DNA of 34,352 bases from Methylobacter sp. GTDB taxonomy: Bacteria > Pseudomonadota > Gammaproteobacteria > Methylococcales > Methylomonadaceae. How positions within the stretch are numbered: the stretch's first letter is position 1; every line of letters begins with the position of its first letter. Under the pieces are notes generated by a model. That model worked only from the letters and a program-made list of their open reading frames with translations. It searched no databases and was not told where the DNA came from. Positions 1-8,149 of the stretch are shown here, in pieces. The stretch is from the NCBI GenBank assembly GCA_030653175.1, contig JAURZV010000087.1, positions 1 through 34,352 on the forward strand, written 5' to 3'. The position numbers and the translations under genes were made by a program.

Positions 1-240
1 AAGCCGCCAAAGCGAAAGCCGAGGCCGCTGAGCAAGCCAAGTCTGAAGCAAAACAGGCCGAAGCCGCCAAAGCGAAAGCCGAGGCCGCTGAGCAAGCCAA
101 GTCTGAAGCAAAACAGGCCGAAGCCGCCAAAGCGAAAGCCGAAGCTGCCGCACAAGCCAAGGCCGAAGCAAAACAGGCCGAAGCCGCCAAAGCGAAAGTC
201 GAGGCCGCCGCACAAGCCAAGGCTGAAGCTGCTAAAGCGA
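1..240 (+). repeat. 60-bp tandem repeats inside tolA
   Basis: Units 1-60 and 61-120 are identical. Unit 121-180 differs at a few bases, and 181-240 is further diverged. Each unit encodes 20 residues of the Ala-rich TolA helix, so adding or losing units keeps the frame. Confidence 0.9.
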
Positions 241-818
241 AAGCAGCAGAGCAAGCGGAAGCCGCCAGAGCGAAAGCGGCGGCAGAAAAAGCCGAAATCG
301 CCAAAGCGAAAGCCGAAGCAGAGCGTGCTGAAGCCGCCAAAACGAAAGCAGCAGCAGAACAAGCGGAAGCCGCCAAAGCAAAAGCGGCGGCAGAAAAAGC
401 AGAGGCTGCTAAAGCGAAGGTTGAAGCAGAGCGGGCTGAAGCCGCCAGAGCGAAAGCAGAAGCAGAAAGGGCCGAGGCAGCAAGGATGGAAGCAGAGCAG
501 GCGAGAATGGATGCGGAGCAAGATAAGCTGGCGATAAAAACAGCCGTAGCAGCCATAACGCAAAAAGTTGCCCGAAGCTGGATTCGACCGGTTTCTGCCA
601 CAGAGGGTTTAAAGTGTACAATTCAGGTCAGATTGATGTCCGATGGTACTGTGATAGATGCCGTGGTGGTTACTTCCAGCGGTGATGTGATTTTTGACCG
701 CTCAGCGGAAAATGCCGTTCACAAAGCATCGCCACTTCCGGTACCTAAAGATAAGGAGCTGTCGGCTAAAGAATTTAAGTCATTTAAGTTTTTGTTTGAT
801 CCGGATCGTTCCAGGTAA
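1..818 (+). CDS. tolA: TolA, envelope-spanning Tol-Pal protein (3' part; start lies before the window)
   Basis: The open frame enters from the left edge (codons in phase with position 3) and stops at 816-818. TolA links the inner-membrane TolQR motor to Pal and TolB in the outer membrane. About 170 residues of Ala/Lys/Glu/Gln-rich helix (AKAKAEAAEQ-type repeats) make up the periplasmic-spanning domain II. About 90 residues of globular C-terminal TolA/TonB-like domain follow (from around IRPVSATEGLKCTIQVRL to FKFLFDPDRSR). The N-terminal membrane anchor is outside the window. Positions 1-60 and 61-120 are an exact 60-bp tandem repeat, with more diverged copies to about 240, so the helix length probably varies between strains. 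tolB follows after a 97-bp gap. The assignment rests on the repeat domain, the C-terminal domain and the synteny. Confidence 0.93.
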   Translation, partial: AAKAKAEAAEQAKSEAKQAEAAKAKAEAAEQAKSEAKQAEAAKAKAEAAAQAKAEAKQAEAAKAKVEAAAQAKAEAAKAKAAEQAEAARAKAAAEKAEIAKAKAEAERAEAAKTKAAAEQAEAAKAKAAAEKAEAAKAKVEAERAEAARAKAEAERAEAARMEAEQARMDAEQDKLAIKTAVAAITQKVARSWIRPVSATEGLKCTIQVRLMSDGTVIDAVVVTSSGDVIFDRSAENAVHKASPLPVPKDKELSAKEFKSFKFLFDPDRSR

Positions 819-915
819 TCAGAAACAAGGTATTATTATCACAAAGATGTCGTTGATGAGCATTAACGTCAATTATTTAATGGTCTTTTTTCAGTTAAAT
901 TACTGAGGTAAACAA

Positions 916-2199
916 GTGAGTTTTTTTAGAAAAATTTTGTTGATTGGTCTGGTTAGTTTCTATGTGCCAAGTAGTTATGCAGAAATGACGATTGAAATTA
1001 CCGAAGGTATTGAGAGCGCATTGCCTATTTCAGTAGTTCCTTTTGGTATGCAAGGGGCGTCCGGCGTTCCGGTTGATGTTAGTTTTGTCGTTGATGCGGA
1101 TTTGGGCCGTAGCGGATATTTTAAAATACTGGATAAGCAAAGTATGCCGGCTAAACCCAATACTGCGGAGGCTGTTCAGTTTAAGGATTGGCAGGCTTTA
1201 GGCCAGAACTATCTGGTTATCGGTCAGGTGATTGAAGACCACGGCCAGTACAATGTTCAGTTTCAGCTGTTTGATGTCTATAAGAGCGAACAACTAATGG
1301 GCTACCGGATGACATCATCAGCGGCCGAGTTGCGCAGAACGGCTCATCATATCAGCGATCTTATCTTTGAGAAGTTAACCGGTAAGAAAGGTGTTTTCAG
1401 CGGTCGGATTGCTTACATTACCAGCAGCAGGCAGGGCAAGCAAAGTAACCATAAACTGCAAGTTTCAGATGCCGACGGCTTTAATGCGCAAACAATAGCC
1501 TCATCTGTGGAACCCTTGATGTCTCCAGCGTGGTCGCCCGATGGTAGAAAAATAGCCTACGTGTCATTTGAGAAAAAATCAGCCGCAATTTATATTCAGA
1601 CCTTGGCTACCGGGGAGAGAGAGAGAGTTGCCGAATTTCCAGGTATTAATGGTGCACCTTCATGGTCGCCCGATGGGGGGAAGTTGGCTTTGACTTTATC
1701 TAAAGATGGCAATCCCGATATTTTTATCTTAAATCTGATGACGCGCTCTTTAACTAAATTGACTAAAAGTTTTGCGATTGATACCGAGCCAACTTGGTCT
1801 CCTGACGGCAGCAGTATTGTTTTTACCTCGGATCGGGGAGGAAAGCCACAGTTGTATATTATGTCAAGCCAAGGTGGGGACGAAAAAAGGCTGACATTCT
1901 CGGGAAATTATAATGCCAGAGCCAGTTTTTCACCGGACGGCAAAAGCATAGCCATGGTACATGGGAATGGCAGCGATTATCGTATTGCCGTTATGGATAT
2001 GGCAACCAAGTCGGTTAATGTGATTACTGATGGTCGATCAGATGAATCCCCAAGTTTTGCACCGAATGGCAGTATGATTTTGTATGCTTCCCGAAAAGGC
2101 AATGCAGGTTACTTATCGGCCGTATCATTGGATGGTAAAATGCAACAGAAGCTGGTGTTTGATAGCAGTGAAATTCGCGAACCGGCGTGGTCACCCTAG
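916..2199 (+). CDS. tolB: TolB, periplasmic beta-propeller of the Tol-Pal system
   Basis: Periplasmic protein that binds Pal and TolA during outer-membrane constriction at division. It is 427 aa, the usual family length. The first ~22 residues are a signal peptide ending at ...SSYA before EMTIEITEG. An N-terminal alpha/beta domain follows (to about residue 150), then a propeller with repeated WSPDG-type motifs: SPAWSPDGRKIAYVS, APSWSPDGGKLAL, EPTWSPDGSSIVFTSD, ASFSPDGKSIAMVH, PSFAPNGSMILYAS. The last blade ends at the stop in EPAWSP. The start is GTG at 916, chosen because a TGAGG Shine-Dalgarno lies 7-8 bases upstream and the signal peptide begins there. It sits between tolA and pal, as in other gammaproteobacteria. 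Confidence 0.96.
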   Translation: MSFFRKILLIGLVSFYVPSSYAEMTIEITEGIESALPISVVPFGMQGASGVPVDVSFVVDADLGRSGYFKILDKQSMPAKPNTAEAVQFKDWQALGQNYLVIGQVIEDHGQYNVQFQLFDVYKSEQLMGYRMTSSAAELRRTAHHISDLIFEKLTGKKGVFSGRIAYITSSRQGKQSNHKLQVSDADGFNAQTIASSVEPLMSPAWSPDGRKIAYVSFEKKSAAIYIQTLATGERERVAEFPGINGAPSWSPDGGKLALTLSKDGNPDIFILNLMTRSLTKLTKSFAIDTEPTWSPDGSSIVFTSDRGGKPQLYIMSSQGGDEKRLTFSGNYNARASFSPDGKSIAMVHGNGSDYRIAVMDMATKSVNVITDGRSDESPSFAPNGSMILYASRKGNAGYLSAVSLDGKMQQKLVFDSSEIREPAWSP

Positions 2200-2256
2200 T
2201 CCGGTTGGGCATAACACGATTTTTTGAATTAATAGATTACTTTTTGGAAATTAAAA

Positions 2257-2832
2257 ATGAAATTGAATAAAACAGTATTGGCATTGGCAATAAGCGCGGT
2301 AATCCTATCGGGTTGTAGTGAAGATGAAAAAGACGCGAGTCTTACTGACGGCACTCAAAATGCTGCCAGTGGTATCAACGATGCATCAACCAGCGGTTTA
2401 AATAATGGATCAGGCTTATCCGGGTCGGAAATGAATGCTTCGGGAATGTATCCCAATGCCGGTATAGGTCCTGAATTCAGTGACCCGAACAACCCGCTGT
2501 CAAAAAGCACTATCTATTTTATGCTGGACAGCAGCCAGGTTCAGGATGATTTTGTTCCGGTCATTGCCGCGCATGCGCAATATCTGGTGGCACATCCTGA
2601 TCAGCGTGTCGTCATGGAAGGTCATGGCGATGAGCGTGGCTCTCGTGAGTACAACATTGCATTGGGTGAGCAACGCGCAAAATCCATAGTCAGCATGATG
2701 AAAGTTCAAGGCGTTACTGACGGTCAGCTACAAGTCGTCAGCTACGGCGAAGAAAAGCCGGCGTCATTAGGGCACGACGAAGCATCCTGGGAGCTTAATC
2801 GTCGCGTTGAGATAGCTTATCAAGGCAAATAA
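2257..2832 (+). CDS. pal: Pal, peptidoglycan-associated outer-membrane lipoprotein
   Basis: Lipoprotein that tethers the outer membrane to peptidoglycan and binds TolB. It is 191 aa. The signal peptide ends in a lipobox (ILSGC) with the lipidated Cys at residue 20. A Ser/Asn/Gly-rich linker follows to about residue 75, then an OmpA-like domain (IYFMLDSSQVQDDF ... VVMEGHGDERGSREYNIALGEQRA ... VSYGEEKP). That domain contains the Asp and Arg of the peptidoglycan (diaminopimelate) binding motif NIALGxxRA. The stop TAA at 2830-2832 abuts the ATG of cpoB with no gap, indicating translational coupling. Confidence 0.96.
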   Translation: MKLNKTVLALAISAVILSGCSEDEKDASLTDGTQNAASGINDASTSGLNNGSGLSGSEMNASGMYPNAGIGPEFSDPNNPLSKSTIYFMLDSSQVQDDFVPVIAAHAQYLVAHPDQRVVMEGHGDERGSREYNIALGEQRAKSIVSMMKVQGVTDGQLQVVSYGEEKPASLGHDEASWELNRRVEIAYQGK

Positions 2833-3678
2833 ATGAAAGCTCGTCTTATCATGTTGCTGTGTGTTTGCAGCTCTGTCCATGCGGAATCTTTGCCGCCAGT
2901 TATTGATAATTCAATGTATCCGGCAGGTGAGGTCAGTGTTGCAAAGCCTTCGTCGACTAATGCCCTGTATGAGATGATGAGACGGCTTGAGCAGTTACAT
3001 TCTGAAGTGCAGCAACTGACAGGCAAGGTAGAAGAGCAGACAAATCTTATTGCCGAGATGAAAAAGTCTCAAAGTACAATGTATTCTGATTTTGATGAGC
3101 GGATGCAAAGTCTTGAGAAAAAAGCTGAAGGCGTTAAATCGTCGGCTGCTGAAAGTCCCCCAACGCAAGAGAGTTCAGTCGGATCAGAAGCTAAGGTGGC
3201 CGAGCCTCCAGTTGCGGCTCCGGAGGTTAAGCAGGCTCCCGTACAAAAACAGGATGCAGTGCAAACATCAGGCGAAGCTTCCGCTCCTGTAGGCGATGAA
3301 AAACAGCAATATCAACAAGCGTACGAAGCATTAAGAAACGGCCATACCGCCCAGGCAATTGCCGAATTCAATGCATTGCTGGGCAAAAATCCAAAGGGCG
3401 AGTATGCGAATAATGCCCAATATTGGCTAGGTGAGGCCTATAGGGTTAACCAGGATATTGAGTCAGCACGTAAAGCTTTTAATAGCGTAATTGAGAATTA
3501 TCCGGGCAGCTCAAAAGTGCCGGATGCTTTATTGAAACTGGGCTCTATCGAGGTTGAGCAGAAAAACGCAGTAAAGGCGCGTGAATATTTAACGCGCGTT
3601 ACTGTAGATTTTCCCGGTTCGACAGCGGCCCGTTTGGCGGCAAAGAAATTACTTCTGCTTGATGACGTTAAACAGTAG
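2833..3678 (+). CDS. cpoB: CpoB/YbgF, Tol-Pal accessory TPR protein
   Basis: Periplasmic protein that coordinates the Tol system with PBP1B-dependent cell-wall synthesis in E. coli. It is 281 aa. A short signal peptide ends near CSSVHA before ESLPP. A coiled-coil trimerisation segment (about residues 35-80, LYEMMRRLEQLHSEVQQLTGKVEEQ) is followed by a low-complexity Ala/Pro/Glu/Gln linker (about 95-150). The C-terminal half is TPR repeats (QYQQAYEALRNGHTAQAIAEFNALLGKNPKGEYANNAQYWLGEAYR and two more units). It begins at the base after the pal stop and ends two bases before queE. Confidence 0.93.
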   Translation: MKARLIMLLCVCSSVHAESLPPVIDNSMYPAGEVSVAKPSSTNALYEMMRRLEQLHSEVQQLTGKVEEQTNLIAEMKKSQSTMYSDFDERMQSLEKKAEGVKSSAAESPPTQESSVGSEAKVAEPPVAAPEVKQAPVQKQDAVQTSGEASAPVGDEKQQYQQAYEALRNGHTAQAIAEFNALLGKNPKGEYANNAQYWLGEAYRVNQDIESARKAFNSVIENYPGSSKVPDALLKLGSIEVEQKNAVKAREYLTRVTVDFPGSTAARLAAKKLLLLDDVKQ

Positions 3679-3680
3679 TT

Positions 3681-4322
3681 GTGAGTTTGTTACGTATAAC
3701 TGAAATCTTTTATTCGTTACAGGGCGAGTCGAATACGGTAGGGCTACCTACCGTATTTATTCGACTCACCGGCTGTCCATTAAGGTGTGTCTATTGCGAT
3801 ACGGCCTATGCTTTTACCGGCGGTGAAAGAATAGAAATTGATGCAATCATTGCGCAGGCTGAACAATACGGAGCCAAGTATATTACCGTAACCGGTGGCG
3901 AACCTCTGGCGCAGCCGGGCTGTCTTGAGCTAATGACCAGGCTGCTCGATAAAGGCTATGTTGTTTCGCTTGAAACCAGTGGTGCTCTTGATGTGTCTGA
4001 AGTCGATCAGCGCGTTGTTAAAGTCATGGATCTTAAAACACCCAGCTCCGGCGAACTAAGTAGAAACCGTTATCAAAATATCGACTATCTAACCGCAAAA
4101 GACCAGCTTAAGTTTGTTATCGGTAATGACGAGGACTATGATTGGTCAAAAGCCGTTTTAACCGAATATGACTTGCTCAATCGCTGCGAAATATTGTTTT
4201 CGCCGGTGATGGGGCAGCAAAATCCGACCGAGCTTGCCGAAAAAATTCTTAAAGACAGATTACCTGTTCGTTTTCAACTTCAACTACATAAAATACTTTG
4301 GGATGACGCCCAGGGTAAGTAA
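3681..4322 (+). CDS. queE: QueE, 7-carboxy-7-deazaguanine synthase (radical SAM)
   Basis: Converts 6-carboxytetrahydropterin to 7-carboxy-7-deazaguanine in the preQ0/queuosine pathway, using S-adenosylmethionine and a 4Fe-4S cluster. It is 213 aa. The cluster motif is the radical-SAM CxxxCxxC: Cys32, Cys36 and Cys39 in TGCPLRCVYCDTAYAF. The N-terminal FYSLQGESNTVGLPTVFIRLTGC block and TVTGGEPLAQ are typical of the family. The start is GTG, two bases after the cpoB stop, and no ATG fits the conserved N-terminus better. It is cotranscribed with queC 6 bp downstream. Confidence 0.95.
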   Translation: MSLLRITEIFYSLQGESNTVGLPTVFIRLTGCPLRCVYCDTAYAFTGGERIEIDAIIAQAEQYGAKYITVTGGEPLAQPGCLELMTRLLDKGYVVSLETSGALDVSEVDQRVVKVMDLKTPSSGELSRNRYQNIDYLTAKDQLKFVIGNDEDYDWSKAVLTEYDLLNRCEILFSPVMGQQNPTELAEKILKDRLPVRFQLQLHKILWDDAQGK

Positions 4323-4328
4323 ACCGAC

Positions 4329-5006
4329 ATGCAAAAAAAAGCCATAGTACTTCTATCCGGCGGATTAGATTCAATTACCGTACTTGCTCTTGCCAAAAAG
4401 CAGGGATTCAAATGTTACGCCTTAAGCTTCGATTACGGCCAGCGACATAATGCCGAGCTCATAGCGGCTGCGCAGATAGCGGCAGATTATCAAGTCGAAG
4501 ATCATAAAATTATTAAGCTGGGTTTAAGTTCGATTGGCGGTTCTGCGTTGACCGATGAACATATTGCCGTGCCAAACACGCCACAGGAAGGCATACCGGT
4601 AACCTATGTGCCGGCGAGGAACACCATTTTCCTGTCCTTTGCCCTAGGTTGGGCGGAAGTTTTAAAGCTAACTGATATTTTTATCGGCGTTAATGCCGTG
4701 GACTATTCCGGTTATCCGGATTGTAGGCCTGAATTTATCAAAGCGTTTCAACAATTAGCGAACCTTGCCACTAAGGCTGGTGTAGAAGGTGAAAATTTCA
4801 CGATACATACCCCCCTAATCGCGCTGAGCAAGGCGGAAATCATTAAGCAGGGCATTGAGTTAGGCGTGGATTATCAGCGTACCGTTTCCTGTTATTCCGC
4901 CGATGAGCAAGGTCGCGCTTGTCAAATATGTGACGCCTGTCGCTTGAGAAAAGCCGGTTTTATGGGGGCGGGAATACAAGATCCTACGCGGTATCAAATA
5001 AGCTAA
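4329..5006 (+). CDS. queC: QueC, 7-cyano-7-deazaguanine (preQ0) synthase
   Basis: ATP-dependent conversion of 7-carboxy-7-deazaguanine to preQ0, the step after QueE. It is 225 aa. The N-terminal PP-loop motif is SGGLDS (residues 9-14), followed by [11 protein letters not shown]. The C-terminus carries the zinc-binding cysteines ([24 protein letters not shown]). The start ATG is 6 bp after the queE stop. The next feature downstream is tRNA-Lys with its own promoter. The order queE-queC-tRNA-Lys also occurs next to tol-pal in Pseudomonas. Confidence 0.96.
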   Translation: MQKKAIVLLSGGLDSITVLALAKKQGFKCYALSFDYGQRHNAELIAAAQIAADYQVEDHKIIKLGLSSIGGSALTDEHIAVPNTPQEGIPVTYVPARNTIFLSFALGWAEVLKLTDIFIGVNAVDYSGYPDCRPEFIKAFQQLANLATKAGVEGENFTIHTPLIALSKAEIIKQGIELGVDYQRTVSCYSADEQGRACQICDACRLRKAGFMGAGIQDPTRYQIS

Positions 5007-5014
5007 AAAAATGG

Positions 5015-5042
5015 TTGCCATAACCAGATTAATCGGTATAAT
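5015..5042 (+). promoter_or_regulatory. Promoter of tRNA-Lys
   Basis: A -35 TTGCCA at 5015-5020, a 16-bp spacer and a perfect -10 TATAAT at 5037-5042, followed by a G/C-rich discriminator (AGGCGG). The tRNA begins 14 bases after the -10. This arrangement suits a strong, stringently controlled sigma-70 promoter. Confidence 0.8.
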
Positions 5043-5056
5043 AGGCGGTCTTTGTT

Positions 5057-5132
5057 GGGTCGTTAGCTCAGCCGGTAGAGCACCGCACTTTTAATGCGAT
5101 GGTCGCGCGTTCGAATCGCGCACGACCCACCA
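5057..5132 (+). tRNA. tRNA-Lys (anticodon TTT), CCA encoded
   Basis: This is 76 nt with a complete cloverleaf. The acceptor arms are GGGTCGT and ACGACCC. The D-arm is GCTC...GAGC, the anticodon loop is CTTTTAA with TTT at its centre, and the T-arm contains GTTCGAATC. The genomic 3' end is ACCA. There is a C-A opposition at the base of the anticodon stem (CCGCA/TGCGA), where a pair would normally sit. The 3' half from 5088 onward is repeated exactly at 17120, which makes this gene the attachment site of the phage. The gene stays intact after integration. Confidence 0.96.
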
Positions 5133-5188
5133 TCAAAGTAATATAAATCAACCAGTTAGGCTTTACAGTCAACTGGTTTTTTTATGCC
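5088..5188. repeat. attL: 101-bp direct repeat, left end of the inovirus prophage
   Basis: Identical to 17120-17220 (offset 12,032 bp). It begins in the tRNA-Lys anticodon loop. It covers the tRNA 3' half, the terminator and the last 11 codons plus stop of the integrase, then diverges at 5189. The true crossover core is probably the tRNA part (5088-5132). The rest is shared because both flanks derive from related integrase genes. Confidence 0.9.
5150..5183 (+). terminator. Rho-independent terminator of tRNA-Lys
   Basis: Stem AACCAGTT (5150-5157) pairs with AACTGGTT (5171-5178) and is followed by a T-run to 5183. It overlaps the 3' coding end of the integrase on the other strand. An identical copy lies in attR at 17182-17215. 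Confidence 0.75.
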
Positions 5189-6199
5189 CTTCGGTAAGCT
5201 TTCCACATTCTTTCCACTTTCATTTATTCCCGCCAAAGGATTAAGCTGTATTGCTTGAATCAAGTAGTTCGGCGACAAGTGAGAATACCTCATGGTGATG
5301 TTCAAGCTTGAATGGCCTAGTATCTTTTGCAAAGCAACGATGTTGCCACCATTCATGATAAAGTGACTAGCAAATGTGTGACGAAGAATATGGGCCAATT
5401 GTCCAGCTGGAACTTTTAATCCAGCGCGTTTGAACGCCGATCTAAAAGCACCATAACAAGATTTAAAATTATCTTGAGCAAGCCGATTTTTAATATAGAT
5501 AAAAACGAATTCAGCGACAGGAACAAACCTTGAATGTCCATTCTTGGTATCAACAAATTGAAAGCCTTGATTAATACAGTTCGTTATCGTTAAGCCTTCG
5601 GCTTCAGACCATCTTGCCCCCGTAACCAAGCAAATCATCACAACAAAAGGTAAGCTTTCGTTAGTCGTCAAATCAACTTGCGCCCTCAATAGCTCGACCT
5701 GAGAACCCGTAAGATAAGAAAGTTCTGTTTTTATCTCGCGAAGCTTACGGACAGTCAAAATAGGCGAATCATAATCAATAACCGACAGACGTTTAAGTTC
5801 ACGGAACAAAGCCTTTAAGGTAATCAATTCACGGTTAAGTGTTGCCGGTGAAATGCCCTTATCTAATCTTATTTTTCGATACTCGGCCACAAGTTCAGGT
5901 TTAATCAGTTTTGCAACAGGATTACCCATAAATTCAGACAGTTGAAGAAGTCTGTTCCGGGTATCAAGAGCACTTTTAAGGCTCCTTCCATGTAGGTCGA
6001 ACCATAATTGAACCAATACACTTAATTGTCTATCGTCAACAATGGCCTGAACAGCCTGAGTATCGGATAGACGTGATACATAGTGTTTTTGAAACTGGAC
6101 GGCATCAGACCTTAACTTAAATAGCCTAGTAATACGCTTACCTTTAGCACCGTCAGGCCGGAAATCCAACTCGTATCTGTTACCTTTCTTAGTAATCAT
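5156..6199 (-). CDS. int: Tyrosine recombinase/integrase of the prophage
   Basis: Integrates and excises the phage at tRNA-Lys. It is 347 aa and full length. An N-terminal arm-binding segment (about 1-45) and a SAM-like core-binding domain (about 60-145) precede the catalytic domain (about 160-330). The catalytic set is complete: Arg196 (TGARWSEAE), Lys219 (DTKNGHSR), His270 and Arg273 (HILRHTFASHF), His296 (LGHSSLNIT) and nucleophile Tyr305 (MRYSHLSP). It points toward the tRNA, and its last codons lie inside attL. Its ATG overlaps the stop of the upstream 64-aa gene by 4 nt (6196-6199). Confidence 0.95.
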   Translation of the reverse strand: MITKKGNRYELDFRPDGAKGKRITRLFKLRSDAVQFQKHYVSRLSDTQAVQAIVDDRQLSVLVQLWFDLHGRSLKSALDTRNRLLQLSEFMGNPVAKLIKPELVAEYRKIRLDKGISPATLNRELITLKALFRELKRLSVIDYDSPILTVRKLREIKTELSYLTGSQVELLRAQVDLTTNESLPFVVMICLVTGARWSEAEGLTITNCINQGFQFVDTKNGHSRFVPVAEFVFIYIKNRLAQDNFKSCYGAFRSAFKRAGLKVPAGQLAHILRHTFASHFIMNGGNIVALQKILGHSSLNITMRYSHLSPNYLIQAIQLNPLAGINESGKNVESLPKGIKKPVDCKA

Positions 6200-6390
6200 A
6201 ATGCAGGTTTAAAGAATTTATCGTGAGCTTCCTTTTTTACTGGCTCATTATTTACCCGTACACTATCAACATAGTTTCTCAAGCAGTCAGCCGAACAGAA
6301 AATAGAATCTTTCCATATCAAAGCGGTTTTAAGCAAAACCGTACCAGGGCAAACACTGCAAGGCACAATAACAAAAAGATCGGTATTCAT
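6196..6390 (-). CDS. Small Cys-rich (zinc-finger-like) phage protein
   Basis: 64 aa. It carries CSVC near residue 17 and FCSADC near residue 32, a CxxC...CxxxC spacing that suggests a single treble-clef or MYM/FCS-type zinc site. It is coupled by 4-nt ATGA overlaps on both sides, to the replication protein upstream (6387-6390) and the integrase downstream (6196-6199), so the three genes form one translational unit. It might be an excision or replication accessory factor, which is inference from position only. Confidence 0.7.
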   Translation of the reverse strand: MNTDLFVIVPCSVCPGTVLLKTALIWKDSIFCSADCLRNYVDSVRVNNEPVKKEAHDKFFKPAL

Positions 6391-7685
6391 GCCGCCTTAC
6401 CAATCAACCGCCGTTTTTCCAAACCCTCTTTAATCTGTTCCCGCAAATCGTCATCATCCTTACCCCTACTCCTGTAATACGTTTGAATTTCCGGCCATAT
6501 ATGCAATCTGTGAATCTGTCGCATCACATGCCGGACTGTGCAATCATTACGGCGAGCCATAATTGAAACCAAATTACCAATCACGGATGTTATGTTTCTG
6601 GCTATTGGGTCTACAGCCTCTTTTTTTTTACGCGAAATTTTCACACCTTGAGCTGGGACATAAAAACGCACGTCCTGCATAAGCAGTTGCCAGAAGGGAT
6701 TCAAATAACCACGAGCATCACCGTCAATCATTAACCGATTACGTTGCAGAGCATAGCGCCAGAGGTCGGTTAAATGGTCAGCTACTTGGTTAAACCCCTC
6801 AAATTCTAAACCCAAGCCTAAGCCTATTTCCCTAACGACTGTATGATGCAAACGAGCTTCTATCCTACGAACTGACTGGGTTTGGTCATAAGTGCCAAGA
6901 GAATAGACATTCCACTCTTCTTTGCAGTAATCAACCTTATCTGATTTGATCATTTCATAGCTCTTGTCATAAAGCGCCATCTGTACAGCTATTGGTTTGC
7001 CGATCAAATAATCTTTAGCTTGACCTTCCCGGCCGTATGTACCGACCGCATCAGTAAAATCAGTCAGGTCAATCGACGCAAGACCGTCATAAGCCCTGAT
7101 TGTCCTGGAAGCTGTCACCAAATTCCTAACAAAATCATCAGGCAAATTAAAACCTTGATAGTCACACGCAAGATGCACAGCAACGCCTTTTGCTTCAGGC
7201 TCATCTAAGAAAAGGCGGGAGATACCGATGAAGTCACCATGCAGATATTCCCAAATTTCCGGAACTGTACGCTGTGAAATAAAGTGTGGAGACAGTTCAA
7301 TTTTTAAATGCGAACCTTCCTGATCTATCTTGCCGTACCAGCTACCAAACAGAACAACCAGCCCAACAGCATTATTTTGCAGCTTGTACCGATAACCGCC
7401 AGCTTTACCCATCCGGCTAAAATGCCAACGATCATCGTTAACCAAATCGTTTGCAGTTATCCGGATAAATTCATCTTTGTTCTGAACGTGTTCTTCCAAC
7501 TTTTCAATAAAAGAAGCTTTAGGAACACCGTAAAAAAGCTGTCTTACTGTATCCACTGATGCACCAACTACGTTAACACCTGATAAATCAGTAATTACGT
7601 CATTTCTGGCAAACAATAATCCACCCTGATCTTCTTCAGAACCGAGAGCAAGGGATTCAAGGGAAAAGCGTTGGTTCAATTTCAT
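6387..7685 (-). CDS. Phage replication initiation protein (Rep_trans/RstA-like)
   Basis: 432 aa, the size expected of inovirus rolling-circle initiators. The central part (about 85-310) has features of the replication-initiation-factor family that includes CTX-phage RstA: HFSRMGKAGGYRYKL, KIELSPHF, a VAVHLACDYQGF strand, a conserved MALYDKSYE motif, and RRIEARLH. The C-terminal 100 residues are basic. It is separated from zot by the structured region 7686-8338 and coupled to the 64-aa zinc-finger gene downstream. The start ATG at 7685 has AAGG 11-14 bases upstream. The family call is from motif memory; the role follows from phage context. I cannot name the nicking Tyr with confidence. Confidence 0.72.
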   Translation of the reverse strand: MKLNQRFSLESLALGSEEDQGGLLFARNDVITDLSGVNVVGASVDTVRQLFYGVPKASFIEKLEEHVQNKDEFIRITANDLVNDDRWHFSRMGKAGGYRYKLQNNAVGLVVLFGSWYGKIDQEGSHLKIELSPHFISQRTVPEIWEYLHGDFIGISRLFLDEPEAKGVAVHLACDYQGFNLPDDFVRNLVTASRTIRAYDGLASIDLTDFTDAVGTYGREGQAKDYLIGKPIAVQMALYDKSYEMIKSDKVDYCKEEWNVYSLGTYDQTQSVRRIEARLHHTVVREIGLGLGLEFEGFNQVADHLTDLWRYALQRNRLMIDGDARGYLNPFWQLLMQDVRFYVPAQGVKISRKKKEAVDPIARNITSVIGNLVSIMARRNDCTVRHVMRQIHRLHIWPEIQTYYRSRGKDDDDLREQIKEGLEKRRLIGKAA

Positions 7686-7696
7686 GTTATTCAGCC

Positions 7697-7822
7697 TTAA
7701 TAAGGTTCGTTGTGTTTTGTTCTGTTACGTGTGACAGGGACGTAACAGCCTTTTTTGTGGTTCTTTACTTCAGCAATGGGAAGGAAAACTAGATCCCGCG
7801 CGTCATGCCGTTCATTCATCAT
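7697..7822 (-). CDS. Putative small basic phage protein, 41 aa
   Basis: Begins at ATG ATG (7822 or 7819) directly after a GAGGGA Shine-Dalgarno and stops 11 bases before the rep gene. A longer version starting at TTG 7906 would run through one arm of a large inverted repeat and is less likely. The product (MMNERHDARDLVFLPIAEVK...) is basic and has no recognised domain. Position suggests expression with rep. It could also be non-coding origin sequence. Confidence 0.4.
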   Translation of the reverse strand: MMNERHDARDLVFLPIAEVKNHKKGCYVPVTRNRTKHNEPY

Positions 7823-7846
7823 TCCCTCAATCTTTCGTTCTTTCGG

Positions 7847-8056
7847 AGTTATTAGCGCGGCACGGGGGCGGGGCTGTACCGTTCCTTCGCCACGTCGCCT
7901 ATTCAAAAATTTTAACGCCCAGGGAACCCGGAAATTTTTTGCAACTCGCTTGTCCCAACCTCAAACAAGCAAAAAATTTCACCCTAAACATTAAAATTTT
8001 TGGCCGCCGTGAATGCTCAGTCAGATACACCCCCGCCCCCGTGCCGCGCAATAACT
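7847..8056. repeat. Nested inverted repeats in phage noncoding region (origin/packaging candidate)
   Basis: The outer arms 7847-7878 and 8026-8056 are complementary over about 31 bases with one indel and one or two mismatches. Their core is GCGCGGCACGGGGGCGGGG against its complement. Between them lies a perfect 12-bp AT-rich stem (7931-7942 GAAATTTTTTGC with 7969-7980 GCAAAAAATTTC). Its loop contains a further GCTTGT/ACAAGC pair. Such nested hairpins beside the rep gene are typical of ssDNA-phage replication origins and packaging signals. The specific role is inference. Confidence 0.7.
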
Positions 8057-8149
8057 AACCTCAGTCACTCTTTCAATCGGTCAATCTTCATGCACCGTAT
8101 GACGCGCTCCTTAAACTCTCCAGCGACTTTGACAAGTTATTAACCGTTC

